Shown one piece after another: positions 17,905-27,304 of a stretch of 64,000 bases of DNA; within the stretch, counting starts at the first letter, position 1, and the number at the start of each line of letters is the position of its first letter. Source of the stretch: Halobacteriovorax sp. JY17. GTDB taxonomy: Bacteria; Bdellovibrionota; Bacteriovoracia; Bacteriovoracales; Bacteriovoracaceae. The position numbers were made by a program, and so were the translations under genes. The stretch spans positions 186,001 through 250,000 of the forward strand of contig NZ_NJER01000003.1 of the NCBI RefSeq assembly GCF_002753895.1, given 5' to 3'. The notes under the pieces are model-generated. The model searched no databases, had not been told where the DNA came from, and saw nothing but the letters and a program-made list of their open reading frames with translations.

Positions 17905-19132
17905 TGAAAATACAGCTGAAAAATTAAATTGGTACTTCGCCTCTTGCCCTTCTGGAATTGAAGAGATGCTTCTAGAAGAAGTGAAGAAGTATGACGGTGA
18001 AAGCTTTCAACAATTTACTGGCGGTATTAGATTTAAGGCCAGACAGTGGAATATCATTGAATTAATCATTAACTCCAAGCTCGCGAGTAGAGTTTATCTT
18101 GAAGTTCATCAATATAAATTCTACAAAGATAATGATCATTTCTCTTTAGCAAAAGATAAGTGGTGGCATCACTTATTCTCAGTTAATCAAACTTTTAAAA
18201 TTTCTACTCTCTTTGATAAAGACGCCAATAGATTCTTTAAAAACTCAATGGTGATGTCCCTAAGATTAAAAGATGCTATTGCAGATAGTTTCAGAGAAAA
18301 TGTTGGTACTCGTCCTAGTATTTCAAAGGACTCGCCCGATATTTCATTACTTCAAAGAATCGAAGCTATTGATGGACAAAAAGGCTGGTTTAATAGAATT
18401 TATCTTGATCTATGTGGAGACCCTTTAAGCCACAGAGGTTATAGACCTCATGGTCACGAAGCTCCTTTAAGAGAAAATCTAGCGTCTGCAATCATTCAAT
18501 CGACTGATTGGAATAAAGACGAAGATATTTTCATGGATCCAATGTGTGGATCAGGAACAATTATTATAGAGGCTCTATATCTAGCGGCAAACCTACCGGG
18601 AGCGTGGCTAAAGCTTCACGGACTCGCAAAAAAGAGCCAAATGTTCTCGTTCCAAGATCACCTCTGGTATAAAAGAGAAGATCACCAAGAAAGACTTGAA
18701 GAATATGCAATGGACCTCTTAAAGAAAGGCGAAGATAGTATTAATGAACTTCCTGGAGGACAATTCTTTGGAAGTGATCTCTCATCAAAAGCATTAAGTA
18801 TTTTTCAAAAATCTTTAAAGCTAGCAAACTTTCCAAGTGACTTAGTGGAAATGGATGTTGCTGACGCGCTTACTCTTGAGCCGTACGAAGAAGCTCCTGG
18901 CATTGTTATAACCAACCCTCCTTACGGAGAGAGACTTGGACAAGAAGAAGACCTTCCAAAGTTCTATCACGAGCTAGGGGAAAACTTTAAGGCAAACTAT
19001 AAAGGTTTTAGATGTTTTATACTTACAAGTGATCAGGAATTTAGAAAAGCGATTTCGTTACAGACATCAATGAGGAAGCCATTCTTCAATGGTGGAATCG
19101 AATGTCGTCTTCTAAAGTACGACATTCGTTAA
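17897..19132 (+). CDS. THUMP-domain rRNA (guanine-N2) methyltransferase, RlmL N-half type
   Basis: The 411-residue protein begins with a ferredoxin-like/THUMP module (residues ~10-165, starting YFASCPSGIEEMLLEEV) followed by a Rossmann methyltransferase. DPMCGSGT (about 215-222) binds SAM and NPPYGERLG (about 345-353) is the catalytic N-P-P-Y motif for exocyclic amine methylation. It corresponds to the first half of E. coli RlmKL (m2G2445 of 23S rRNA); the RlmK half is absent, as in many bacteria. It overlaps the upstream kinase gene by eight bases. Confidence 0.88.
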   Translation: MNDENTAEKLNWYFASCPSGIEEMLLEEVKKYDGESFQQFTGGIRFKARQWNIIELIINSKLASRVYLEVHQYKFYKDNDHFSLAKDKWWHHLFSVNQTFKISTLFDKDANRFFKNSMVMSLRLKDAIADSFRENVGTRPSISKDSPDISLLQRIEAIDGQKGWFNRIYLDLCGDPLSHRGYRPHGHEAPLRENLASAIIQSTDWNKDEDIFMDPMCGSGTIIIEALYLAANLPGAWLKLHGLAKKSQMFSFQDHLWYKREDHQERLEEYAMDLLKKGEDSINELPGGQFFGSDLSSKALSIFQKSLKLANFPSDLVEMDVADALTLEPYEEAPGIVITNPPYGERLGQEEDLPKFYHELGENFKANYKGFRCFILTSDQEFRKAISLQTSMRKPFFNGGIECRLLKYDIR

Positions 19133-19136
19133 AAGT

Positions 19137-19961
19137 TTATTCTCCAAATCTATCGACAAGTTTCATCGCTAGATTTGGATTTGAAAATTTCATTAAAGCA
19201 TTCGAGTTTACAACCTTACTGGTATGCTTATCAGATTTTGAAAAGAAGTAAGGGCTGATATCAATATCTTTCAAAAATATTGTGTGCCCTTTACTTGAAA
19301 ATTTTCTTTTAATAAATTCTGAATCAAGAAAGCAAACTTCTCGAATCATAAAGTTTCTTGCAACATAAATGATGACGCAAAAATCACTTAATTCTACTAA
19401 GCTCTTTCTAAGTTTTACACCTTTTGGCGACGAATGATCACCCCAGTGAACTTTCACTTCAACTCTCTTCCCTTCAAGGTAGAAATCAAAACCTCTTTGA
19501 GAAGTCGACTTTCTTTGATGAAGCCCAAAAATACACTTTGAATACCATTCACCAAGTTGAACGGGAAGCTTCTTACCATTTACAAGAATTTGTTGTGCAG
19601 ATAAAACTTGATAGCATTTATTCACTGTTTCAACTGCATCGAAAATTGATTTATTATCTGGAAGTCCAAGAATTGATATATCTTTTCCTTGTCCACGCTT
19701 CAATTTTTTAGAAAATTGTTTTTCAAACCATTTCGTAAAATTATCAAGCTCAAAGAGTTCTAAAGAATCACAAACAAAACCTTGTTTTAAAAGTGATCCA
19801 ACTCCCCCAATTCCCTGAAGCTTCTTTTGAACAAATTTCAAAGGAGCAAAACTTGATGAATTTTCTCCCCTAAGAAAGAACTCACCTTTATCGTAATCAG
19901 AACTTCCATGAGTCTTCTCATTAAATTCCGCTATAATTTTCAATATTTCAGAAGAGTCCAT
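19137..19961 (-). CDS. Putative PD-(D/E)XK nuclease-fold protein
   Basis: I do not recognise this 274-residue protein overall, but its centre fits the PD-(D/E)XK nuclease core: E138 in a helix (GEWYSK), D159 in GFDFYLEG, then E168-V-K170 on the next strand (VEVKVHW), followed by a hydrophobic strand FCVIIYVA. Such folds occur in restriction and repair nucleases. The N-terminal 120 residues are charged and helical. It has no companion methylase or helicase; the convergent neighbour, an rRNA methyltransferase, is a housekeeping enzyme. Catalytic activity is inference from motif spacing only. Confidence 0.6.
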   Translation of the reverse strand: MDSSEILKIIAEFNEKTHGSSDYDKGEFFLRGENSSSFAPLKFVQKKLQGIGGVGSLLKQGFVCDSLELFELDNFTKWFEKQFSKKLKRGQGKDISILGLPDNKSIFDAVETVNKCYQVLSAQQILVNGKKLPVQLGEWYSKCIFGLHQRKSTSQRGFDFYLEGKRVEVKVHWGDHSSPKGVKLRKSLVELSDFCVIIYVARNFMIREVCFLDSEFIKRKFSSKGHTIFLKDIDISPYFFSKSDKHTSKVVNSNALMKFSNPNLAMKLVDRFGE

Positions 19962-20008
19962 ACTGTCCTAATTCATTAAATTCAAAGAAGATAGTAACAC
20001 TAAAACTC

Positions 20009-21727
20009 TTAAAGCTCTAGCTCCATCAAATTGTTTTCAAAATTAAGAACACTATTTCCTATTCCAATATTTTTGACCAATTGATATTGGCAAAAAACTT
20101 TAAAGTCGACTATTTTGGACTGGTAATACTTCTTCTCTTCATCAGAAGCTCCAGCGGCCATTTTCTTCTTCGCCAAGCACGCATGTTCTAAAAGTTGCCA
20201 AGCAACAACAAGATTTCCACAATAATCTAGAAAATCTGTTGCATGAGAAAGTATTCCATTATGATTTTTCTTAGCGGCCATCTCACTAAACTTTCCTAGA
20301 ACCTTTTCAGACATCTCCATCGACTTACCAATCATTGAGTTCTCATGATCAAATTCCTTTGCCTCTTCAGTTTCCATTACCGCTTTGATTTTCTTCCCAA
20401 CTTCAAAGAATGTGTGCGCCTTATCTTTTAGAATTTTTCTTGTCACAAAGTCGATGGCCTGAATGCCATTCGTTCCTTCATAAATACTCGCAATTTTCGT
20501 ATCTCTAATAAATTGTTCGATTCCATACTCTGTACAAAATCCATATCCACCATGAACTTGAACAGCATCAACTGCAACATTAAACCCTTGATCAGAACAA
20601 TAGGCCTTACAAATTGGAGTTAGAAGGGCTATCTCTTTCGCTGCAATCTCGTCTCCTTTCTCTTCTTTATCAAAGAGATTCCCAGTGTAGATTGTTAATG
20701 CTCTCATTCCTCTAGAAAGTGCTCTCATTCTTAAGAGCAGTCTTCTCACATCAGGTAGATTACAAATTTCCGTTCCAAATTGAGTTCTCTCTTTTGCATA
20801 CTGCTCAGTTAACATATAAGCTAGATTTGCTTGAGATTCACCTTGAAGACCACAAAGAAGTCTCGCCTCATTCATCATAATGAACATATTGGCCATTCCT
20901 TCAAACTCTTCTCCGATTAGCTCTCCAACACATTCTCCATTTTCACCAAATGTGAGCTCACATGTTGCAGAAGCATGAATCCCCATCTTCTCTTCAATTT
21001 TAGTGCAAACGACATTATTAGACTTACCAGTTTCAGTATTAAACCTTGGAACAATAAAAAGTGAGAGTCCCTTCGTCCCTTCAGCAGCCCCTGGAGTTTT
21101 TGCTAATACAAGATGAATATTATTCTCATAAAGATCACTCTCTCCAGAAGAGATAAAAATCTTTACTCCATTAATGGCATACTTTCCGTCAGCTACAGGC
21201 TTTGCTGTTGACTTACAGGCACCAACATCAGACCCAGCTCCCGGCTCAGTAAGACACATTGTCCCACCCCATTCGCCAGTCATCATTTTTGATACATAGA
21301 AATCTCTTTGGGCCTGCGTTCCTACTTGATTGATAACATTCATCGCTCCACGAGTAAGACCGTAGTACATAGAAAAAGAAACATTCGCTCCGATAGCAAT
21401 TGAGTTACACGCAATAGAGATCGCATGTGGAGCAGGCATTCCTCCAATTTCCTCCGGATAACCAAGAGCGTACCAACCATTTTCATAGAATTGCTTATGA
21501 GGTCCATGAAAACATGCTGGAACTTTTACATTTCCATCCACCATTTTCACACCCTCTTCATCTCCAATCATTCTCGTTGGAAAGATTTCATTTTCAGTAA
21601 ATTTATTAAATTGTTCGACAATATCTTTTAACTCATCATCACCATAGTCCGGTGCATGTTCACCAACGTTATTAACATCAAATAGGTTAAAATAAATATC
21701 CTGTAGATCTGTTTTGAAAACTGCCAT
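20009..21727 (-). CDS. Acyl-CoA dehydrogenase, long form with C-terminal extension
   Basis: At 572 residues this exceeds the usual ~380 and belongs to the longer acyl-CoA dehydrogenase group. MCLTEPGAGSDVG (about 157-169) is the FAD/substrate loop, YGFCTEYGIEQFIRDTKIASIYEGTNGIQ (in parts, around 395-425) contains the usual catalytic-base region, and the final ~130 residues form the extra helical domain. It carries out the first, FAD-dependent dehydrogenation of fatty acyl-CoA in beta-oxidation. It is monocistronic, with no other fad genes adjacent. Confidence 0.92.
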   Translation of the reverse strand: MAVFKTDLQDIYFNLFDVNNVGEHAPDYGDDELKDIVEQFNKFTENEIFPTRMIGDEEGVKMVDGNVKVPACFHGPHKQFYENGWYALGYPEEIGGMPAPHAISIACNSIAIGANVSFSMYYGLTRGAMNVINQVGTQAQRDFYVSKMMTGEWGGTMCLTEPGAGSDVGACKSTAKPVADGKYAINGVKIFISSGESDLYENNIHLVLAKTPGAAEGTKGLSLFIVPRFNTETGKSNNVVCTKIEEKMGIHASATCELTFGENGECVGELIGEEFEGMANMFIMMNEARLLCGLQGESQANLAYMLTEQYAKERTQFGTEICNLPDVRRLLLRMRALSRGMRALTIYTGNLFDKEEKGDEIAAKEIALLTPICKAYCSDQGFNVAVDAVQVHGGYGFCTEYGIEQFIRDTKIASIYEGTNGIQAIDFVTRKILKDKAHTFFEVGKKIKAVMETEEAKEFDHENSMIGKSMEMSEKVLGKFSEMAAKKNHNGILSHATDFLDYCGNLVVAWQLLEHACLAKKKMAAGASDEEKKYYQSKIVDFKVFCQYQLVKNIGIGNSVLNFENNLMELEL

Positions 21728-21800
21728 AGTAAAGTCCTTTTAAATTAGTTCTAAACTATTATAAGGCCTTTTAAATTTTCATGGCAGGGGGAATTTGAAG

Positions 21801-21828
21801 AAAAAAAAAGGAGAGCAATTTGCTCTCC
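21801..21828 (-). terminator. Intrinsic terminator of the lipoprotein gene
   Basis: On the minus strand GGAGAGCA and TGCTCTCC form an eight-base-pair stem with a three-base loop, followed by nine U residues (21801-21809). It lies ten bases after the stop codon at 21838. Confidence 0.88.
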
Positions 21829-21837
21829 TATAATTTA

Positions 21838-22563
21838 TTAATCTCTGTAAACTGCTACAGGATTGGCAATTATTGGTTTTGTTAAATCTATTACATACCA
21901 ATAGTTGCTATGCTTAAATTTAAAGATTTTCGAGTAACTTGAGTTCGTTGTTGACCCATTGTTAAATCTATCGCTGAGATCTACCCCACTCCCATATGGA
22001 GTTGCTGTAACACCCGACGAAACTGTTTGCCATGAGTATCCGTAATAACTCTGAACCGCTTTCTCTACTCTTGAAGCGTTAGTAATAATACTTAGCATCC
22101 CATCTCTAAGAGATGTAATTGTTCCACCAAATTGGCTATCAGAGTCTGGAGCTGAGTAACTTAATCCATTCGCTGTAAAGTTTCTGATAATTGTTTGTCC
22201 ATCAGACTCTAAGTATCTCCAGTAATAACGATTAATTTCTGATTGATACCCACTTAGTTGTTGTTCAAAACACTCATCTCCCCAACAGAAGTCAAAATCA
22301 AAATCAAAGCCTCCACCAGAGCTTACATTCTTTGGAAAAGAGTAAAGTCCAGAGCTACTCGCTTGCTCAAACATATAGTTTGCAACTTCGTTATAAAATT
22401 CTTGTCTAGTACTCGCACCGTTTCCAGTTCCGTTAGTCACTGTTGAAACAACAGGTGTTGCAATGCTACCAGTATCGGTTGAGTTCTTATCACTACCACA
22501 AGATGTCACGCCAAAGGCGATCATTGCGGCAACCAGTAAATGGAATGCTGTTTTAAATTTCAT
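21838..22563 (-). CDS. Lipoprotein of unknown function
   Basis: The 241-residue product has a lipoprotein signal ending in the lipobox VTSC (Cys22), then a Ser/Thr/Gly-rich linker to about residue 50. The body contains an aromatic segment with FDFDFDFCWGDECFEQQ (about 86-102) whose two cysteines could pair, and a Tyr/Trp-rich C-terminus. Residue +2 after the lipid Cys is Gly, which would not retain it at the inner membrane in the E. coli rule. It stands alone between its own promoter region and a strong terminator. I recognise no domain. Confidence 0.75.
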   Translation of the reverse strand: MKFKTAFHLLVAAMIAFGVTSCGSDKNSTDTGSIATPVVSTVTNGTGNGASTRQEFYNEVANYMFEQASSSGLYSFPKNVSSGGGFDFDFDFCWGDECFEQQLSGYQSEINRYYWRYLESDGQTIIRNFTANGLSYSAPDSDSQFGGTITSLRDGMLSIITNASRVEKAVQSYYGYSWQTVSSGVTATPYGSGVDLSDRFNNGSTTNSSYSKIFKFKHSNYWYVIDLTKPIIANPVAVYRD

Positions 22564-22811
22564 CTCTCACACCTCCGAAAGTGTATTTTCCCTATACGAT
22601 TAAAATTAGTTCACTATTTAATAAGCAAATAGAGTGCCAACTCTTAAAGCCCTGAAACAGGGACTTAGAAAGCTCTAAATAGATAGATTTTTAAACAGTG
22701 ACTAAATTTTAGACACTCTTCCTCACAAAAAGAGTAATTATTAGCCACTTTTTTTGGCCTTACCATCAGGTGTAGTTAGGGTAATATTGAAGAAATTCAT
22801 AGGAGTTAAGT

Positions 22812-24347
22812 TTGAAATCTATCAAAAAATTAAGTGACCGAGCGCTACTTGTTATTCTCGACGGCTACGGATTAAGCGAATCAGATAATAAGAATGCTGT
22901 CCTTCACGCCAATACACCGAATCTAGACTTACTATTTAAGCATTATCCTTTTACTAAAATTGAAGCCGGTGGTGAAAAAGTAGGCCTCCCTAAAGGAGTT
23001 ATTGGTAACTCTGAAGTAGGTCATATGAATCTTGGTGCAGGAAGACCTGTAAGACAAGATCTTGTTAGAATCAATGAGTCTATTGAAAATCATACTTTCA
23101 ACACTCTTCCAAAACTTATCGAATTAAAAGAATCTGCGAGAAAAGCCTCTAAGAGAATTCATATAATGGGCCTTCTCTCTGATGGAGGAGTTCACTCACA
23201 TATAGATCATATAAAAGAAACCATTAAAGCTCTTACAAGTGATGGAGACTTAGAGGTTTTCTTCCATGCTTTTATGGACGGAAGAGACACTGCTCAAGAT
23301 GTCGGTCATAAGTATGTTGAAGAAATGAGTAAAGTTTCAAATTGTACTTTTGCCTCAATGCAAGGTCGCTCAATTGGTATGGATAGAGATAGAAGATGGG
23401 AAAAGATCAAGCTCGCCTATGACACCTTCACAGGACAGGGAAGTATTTCTAAAACATCCCCTATGGATTATTTAAAGTCTGAATATGAAAAAGGTATTTA
23501 TGACGAGTTTATAACCCCGACTCTCTTTGGAGAGACTAGTGCAATGAAAGAAGGAGATAGTCTCTTCTTTATAAACTTTAGACCTGATAGGGCCATTCAA
23601 TTAGCACTAGCTTTTAACGATCCAAAATTCAGTGAATTCAAGAGAGACTTCACTCCAAACTACTTTCTTTGCATGACACCTTATATTCCAGATGAAGTAG
23701 AGCTTCCAATACTCTTCAATAAAGAAAGATTGTCGGGAGTAATGTCGGAATACGTATCAAGTCTTGGTATAAAACAATTTAAAATTGCAGAGACAGAAAA
23801 GTACGCTCATGTAACCTTCTTCTTCAATGGCGGTAAAAAAGAGCCTTTTGAAAATGAAGAACACTTTCTCATCCCTTCGCCTAAAGAAGTTTCGACTTAC
23901 GATCAAAAGCCTGAGATGAGTGCCTACCTCGTGACTGATAAATTGATTGATAAATTAGAAGATAAAGAGACAAAATTCTTTCTCGTAAATTTTGCTAACT
24001 CCGATATGGTTGGACATACAGGAAAGTTTGATGCCGCAGTAAAGGCAGTCGAAGCTCTAGACCTATGTGTAGCGAGGCTTATGAAGAAATGTGAAGAAGA
24101 GAATATTGCACTTCTTCTTACCGCAGATCATGGGAATAGTGATCAAATGATCTACGAAGATGGCTCTCCACACACTTCTCATACAAACTCCCTTGTGCCC
24201 TTCTCTGTATTCCACAAGGAGTTAAAAGATTGTGAGTTTCAAGTAAGTAGTGGTGAACATGCCTTAATGGACGTTTCCCCTACTGTTTTAAATATTTTAG
24301 ATATAGAATGCCCAGACTCATTTACTGGTAAATCAATTTTTAAGTAA
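22812..24347 (+). CDS. gpmI: 2,3-bisphosphoglycerate-independent phosphoglycerate mutase
   Basis: Length (511) and motifs are those of the dimetal iPGM. LVILDGYGLSESDNKNAV opens the phosphatase-like domain, GNSEVGHMNLGAGR (about 65-78) carries the nucleophilic serine, and DGRDTAQ and TADHGNSDQM supply further metal/substrate residues. It interconverts 3- and 2-phosphoglycerate in glycolysis. The start codon is TTG with AGGAG six bases upstream. The pfkA gene begins ten bases after its stop, making a two-gene glycolytic operon. Confidence 0.95.
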   Translation: MKSIKKLSDRALLVILDGYGLSESDNKNAVLHANTPNLDLLFKHYPFTKIEAGGEKVGLPKGVIGNSEVGHMNLGAGRPVRQDLVRINESIENHTFNTLPKLIELKESARKASKRIHIMGLLSDGGVHSHIDHIKETIKALTSDGDLEVFFHAFMDGRDTAQDVGHKYVEEMSKVSNCTFASMQGRSIGMDRDRRWEKIKLAYDTFTGQGSISKTSPMDYLKSEYEKGIYDEFITPTLFGETSAMKEGDSLFFINFRPDRAIQLALAFNDPKFSEFKRDFTPNYFLCMTPYIPDEVELPILFNKERLSGVMSEYVSSLGIKQFKIAETEKYAHVTFFFNGGKKEPFENEEHFLIPSPKEVSTYDQKPEMSAYLVTDKLIDKLEDKETKFFLVNFANSDMVGHTGKFDAAVKAVEALDLCVARLMKKCEEENIALLLTADHGNSDQMIYEDGSPHTSHTNSLVPFSVFHKELKDCEFQVSSGEHALMDVSPTVLNILDIECPDSFTGKSIFK

Positions 24348-24357
24348 GGATAAGATA

Positions 24358-25335
24358 ATGGCAGAAATTAAGAGAATAGGTCTTCTTTGTAGCGGTGGTG
24401 ATAGTCCAGGTATGAATTGCGCAATTAGATCAGTTGTAAGATCAGCAATAAACGCTGGCCTTGAGGTTTATGGAATTCAAAGAGGATTTTCAGGGCTCCT
24501 TGAAGGAAATATAAAGCCATTAGATGTCTCAAGTGTTGGTAATATTATTCAACACGGAGGAACAATTCTTCAAACCTCTAGATGTCCTGAGTTTCATGAA
24601 GCCGATACCAGAAAAGAAGCCGCTCATATTTTAAAGAGAAAGAAAATTGATGCCCTTATAGTCATTGGAGGCAACGGTTCTTTTAATGGTGCCTATGCTC
24701 TCCATACAGAGCACGGAGTTCCAATGGTAGGAATTCCAGGAACGATAGATAATGATATCTCAGGAACTGACTACTCTATCGGTTTTGATACGGCCGTGCA
24801 GACAGCAATCGATGCTGTCGATAAAATTAGAGATACGGCGTCATCTCATGAGAGAACGTTCATTGTCGAAGTGATGGGAAGAAGATCTGCGGCCATTGCT
24901 CTTCATGTAGGAGTTTGCACAGGTGCTGAGAATGTCGTTCTCCCGAGTGAAACCTTAGATGTTGAAGAGATTTCAAATGATATAAAACGTGGAATAAAGC
25001 GGGGAAAGAATTCCTCCATTATTATTGTGGCGGAAGGTGAAAAAGAAGGCCTTAGCCACCGTATTCAAGAGCAATTAAAGAATAACTTCTCTATTGACTC
25101 TCATGTCTGTATTTTAGGTCATATTCAAAGAGGTGGAAATCCTTCTGGGCAAGATCGCTTTATAGCTTCTGGAATGGGTTATCTTGCAATTGAAGAACTA
25201 CTCAAAGGAAATCACTCTTTTGTTACCTCTTACAGAAATGGCCATGTTGTTCCAGCTCCTTTTAATGAATGTCTTGAAAAGAAAACTGAATATCTTCCTC
25301 AGTACATAAATCTAGTTAAGACCCTATCGATTTAA
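24358..25335 (+). CDS. pfkA: 6-phosphofructokinase
   Basis: The 325-residue protein matches the ATP-dependent bacterial enzyme. CSGGDSPGMNCAIRS (10-24) is the nucleotide-binding start, IGGNGSF the ATP loop, and GIPGTIDND (about 122-130) includes the catalytic aspartates. MGRRSA and the GHIQRGGNPSG segment complete the sugar-phosphate site. It phosphorylates fructose-6-phosphate, the committed glycolytic step. In the ATP loop GGNGS takes the place of GGDGS; the GGDGS form is more typical of ATP-specific enzymes and GGNGS/GG-D/N variation is reported among ATP- and PPi-type enzymes, so phosphoryl donor is not certain. Its 3' end overlaps the convergent gene by 20 bases. Confidence 0.93.
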   Translation: MAEIKRIGLLCSGGDSPGMNCAIRSVVRSAINAGLEVYGIQRGFSGLLEGNIKPLDVSSVGNIIQHGGTILQTSRCPEFHEADTRKEAAHILKRKKIDALIVIGGNGSFNGAYALHTEHGVPMVGIPGTIDNDISGTDYSIGFDTAVQTAIDAVDKIRDTASSHERTFIVEVMGRRSAAIALHVGVCTGAENVVLPSETLDVEEISNDIKRGIKRGKNSSIIIVAEGEKEGLSHRIQEQLKNNFSIDSHVCILGHIQRGGNPSGQDRFIASGMGYLAIEELLKGNHSFVTSYRNGHVVPAPFNECLEKKTEYLPQYINLVKTLSI

Positions 25336-25873
25336 TACGGTACTCATCCAGTGGAAGATGAATAATCTCTTCCACTGGCAATCTCATAAGACCTAGACAC
25401 TCAACTTGTCCTTTACTTGTAATTATTTTCCACACTTTTTCACATTTTGAAGAATTAAAATAATCTAGATAGCTACCTTGAATTTTCAATGGACGAATCT
25501 CTCCCTCAAGCGTTATCTCACCTCCGCAAATACAATCACTCAATCTTGAAATCGGTAAGCACTCAGCTAAAGACCAATACAAAATTAAAATAGGTAATTC
25601 TAACCATCTCACTTCTTCTTTTTGAAGACTTCCTCCCACTTCTTCTACACAAATTACATATCTTTTAAGAGGTATTCTCATAGAGGACTTCCTCGTGAGA
25701 TAAATGATCTTCTCTTTCAATATCTTAGAATTACTTGAACCTACTTTTATCTCTAGCCCCGGAATTCCTTTTGTTGCATAAGCAAAGATATTTAAAGTCT
25801 TATAGACATTCTTATTTAGAATTATCCCTTTAATCATTGATTCCATAAACTCCTCCAAATTGGTCAAGCTCAT
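25316..25873 (-). CDS. Detached ComM/YifB-type N-terminal domain protein
   Basis: The 185-residue protein lines up by eye with only the first ~170 residues of ComM/YifB AAA proteins (the Lon-C-like ChlI fold). NIFAYATKGIPGLEIKVGSSNSKILKEK corresponds in parts to the family's GLPGFTIVGLPD-A-KE-R segment, IPLKRYVICVEE to its RITVNLAPA strand, and GGEITLEGEIRPLK to its GELSLDGELRP. The AAA/Mg-chelatase ATPase portion is missing altogether. The family glycine/aspartate loop is changed (VGSSNSK), so this looks like a divergent or repurposed stand-alone domain. It overlaps pfkA convergently. Function unknown. Confidence 0.65.
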   Translation of the reverse strand: MSLTNLEEFMESMIKGIILNKNVYKTLNIFAYATKGIPGLEIKVGSSNSKILKEKIIYLTRKSSMRIPLKRYVICVEEVGGSLQKEEVRWLELPILILYWSLAECLPISRLSDCICGGEITLEGEIRPLKIQGSYLDYFNSSKCEKVWKIITSKGQVECLGLMRLPVEEIIHLPLDEYRIKSIGS

Positions 25874-25983
25874 TGCAATTTTCCAATTAAGTTATAAGGC
25901 TAACTCGTTATTTTTACGATCTAGAAGGGCTATAAAAATTACTTTAACTCACATTCAAGACTCATTTTTTGATAAAAGAGCCT

Positions 25984-26829
25984 ATGAAAAGAATTCTATT
26001 TATCTTCATTATTTCTATTAACCTTCATGCAGGAATTGTAAACTCCGACGATCGTCATGAGATTTCAGACTCTCCTATTGAAATTCAAGATATCTCAAAA
26101 TCAATTGCGGCATTAATTCCAAAATCTAGAGTACAAAAACTAGAAGATGGCCGTTTTAAACTATCTGGACTCAGCTATATTGATGATTTTAATTTCTGCA
26201 AAGATGAAAACTTTGTAAGCACTCAAAGACTAATCGCTAATTGTTCTGCCTCACTCGTTGGAAGAAATAAAATAGCTACTGCTGCCCATTGTATTGATGA
26301 TGAGCAGGGCTATTCTATTAACGACTACTACATTGTCTTCGACTATACATATAATGGTGAAGCAATGGATGAATTAATTTTAGAAAGAAATAGTGTCTAT
26401 GAAATTAAAAGTCTTCTTCAACATACCTTCGACTTTCCAGGCGATAAAGATGTTGCACTCCTTGAATTAAAAGAGAATGTTGAAGGGAGAGCTCCTCTTA
26501 GAATTGCAAAGAATAGAATCAAAGAAGGAAGCGAAATCTTCATGCTTGGTTTTCCGCTAGGACTTCCAATGAAATATCATGACAATGGATTCGTAACCAG
26601 CTCTACTACGAACTTAAAAGGACAGAGCTCTTTTACTCACAATCTTGATACATTTTCAGTAAATTCAGGCTCGTCTATTTTTTCATCAAAAACTAATGAG
26701 ATTATAGGAATTCTTGTTCGTGGAACTGGAATGAATTATGAAATGAAAGATGAAAAGAAGTGTAATACCTGGGGAAGAGGCGATCATCATAGCGGCGAAG
26801 CTAATTATATCGATCTTCTAGATATCTAA
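25984..26829 (+). CDS. Secreted trypsin-like (S1/V8-type) serine protease
   Basis: ATG at 25984 is preferred over TTG at 25969 because it begins a compact signal peptide (MKRILFIFIISINLHA) and has AAGAG just upstream. The ~281-residue product shows the chymotrypsin-fold triad: His in TAAHCID, Asp in DKDVALLEL and Ser in NSGSSI (in place of the usual GDSGSP). The GNSGSP-like form is typical of V8/glutamyl endopeptidase-type enzymes. It likely acts extracellularly or in the periplasm. It converges with the following small gene, overlapping by 12 bases. Confidence 0.88.
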   Translation: MKRILFIFIISINLHAGIVNSDDRHEISDSPIEIQDISKSIAALIPKSRVQKLEDGRFKLSGLSYIDDFNFCKDENFVSTQRLIANCSASLVGRNKIATAAHCIDDEQGYSINDYYIVFDYTYNGEAMDELILERNSVYEIKSLLQHTFDFPGDKDVALLELKENVEGRAPLRIAKNRIKEGSEIFMLGFPLGLPMKYHDNGFVTSSTTNLKGQSSFTHNLDTFSVNSGSSIFSSKTNEIIGILVRGTGMNYEMKDEKKCNTWGRGDHHSGEANYIDLLDI

Positions 26830-27297
26830 CGGTTCATCAGAACTATATATACAAGAAATAGAGTTTTCTAATTTGGAAGAATGGGTCAACTCAAGAGTAT
26901 AAGCGAATGCGTTCTTTAGTTTTAAACAATCATTTTTAATACTACTTGAGCACTTAAAATCTGTATCACACTCGACTTTTAAAATAACAGACTTTGCGTA
27001 TTCACAGACGACATTATTCTTTGAAAGAACATCAACTCTCCCTCTAATAAGACTCTGCCTCTTTGAAGAATTCTTCTTACAAAAATCAAGAATACTCACG
27101 ACTCTTGAAGTGCAATCAATTTTCGTCTGTCCCTTTGCGACTTCAACAAGATTATTCTTTACGCCCATCGCTTTACAAACATCACGAAACGAATACTTCT
27201 CGCTAGAAAGAGAAATGGCCTTGTTCTCTAAAACTTTAGAGAAGCAAGGCCATTGCATAAATAATAAAATTAATAGTGCTAGATAAATTGGTTTCAT
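26818..27297 (-). CDS. Small exported Cys-containing protein, unknown
   Basis: Translation from ATG at 27297 gives a ~159-residue product with a signal peptide (MKPIYLALLILLFMQWPCFS) and about nine cysteines spread through the mature part, consistent with a disulfide-bonded periplasmic protein. It starts seven bases after the glutamate dehydrogenase stop, with no Shine-Dalgarno of its own, so it probably depends on coupling to that gene. It shares its 3' end with the convergent serine protease. No domain recognised; an inhibitor or chaperone of the neighbouring protease is possible but unsupported. Confidence 0.6.
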   Translation of the reverse strand: MKPIYLALLILLFMQWPCFSKVLENKAISLSSEKYSFRDVCKAMGVKNNLVEVAKGQTKIDCTSRVVSILDFCKKNSSKRQSLIRGRVDVLSKNNVVCEYAKSVILKVECDTDFKCSSSIKNDCLKLKNAFAYTLELTHSSKLENSISCIYSSDEPLDI

Positions 27298-27304
27298 CAA
27301 TTTA

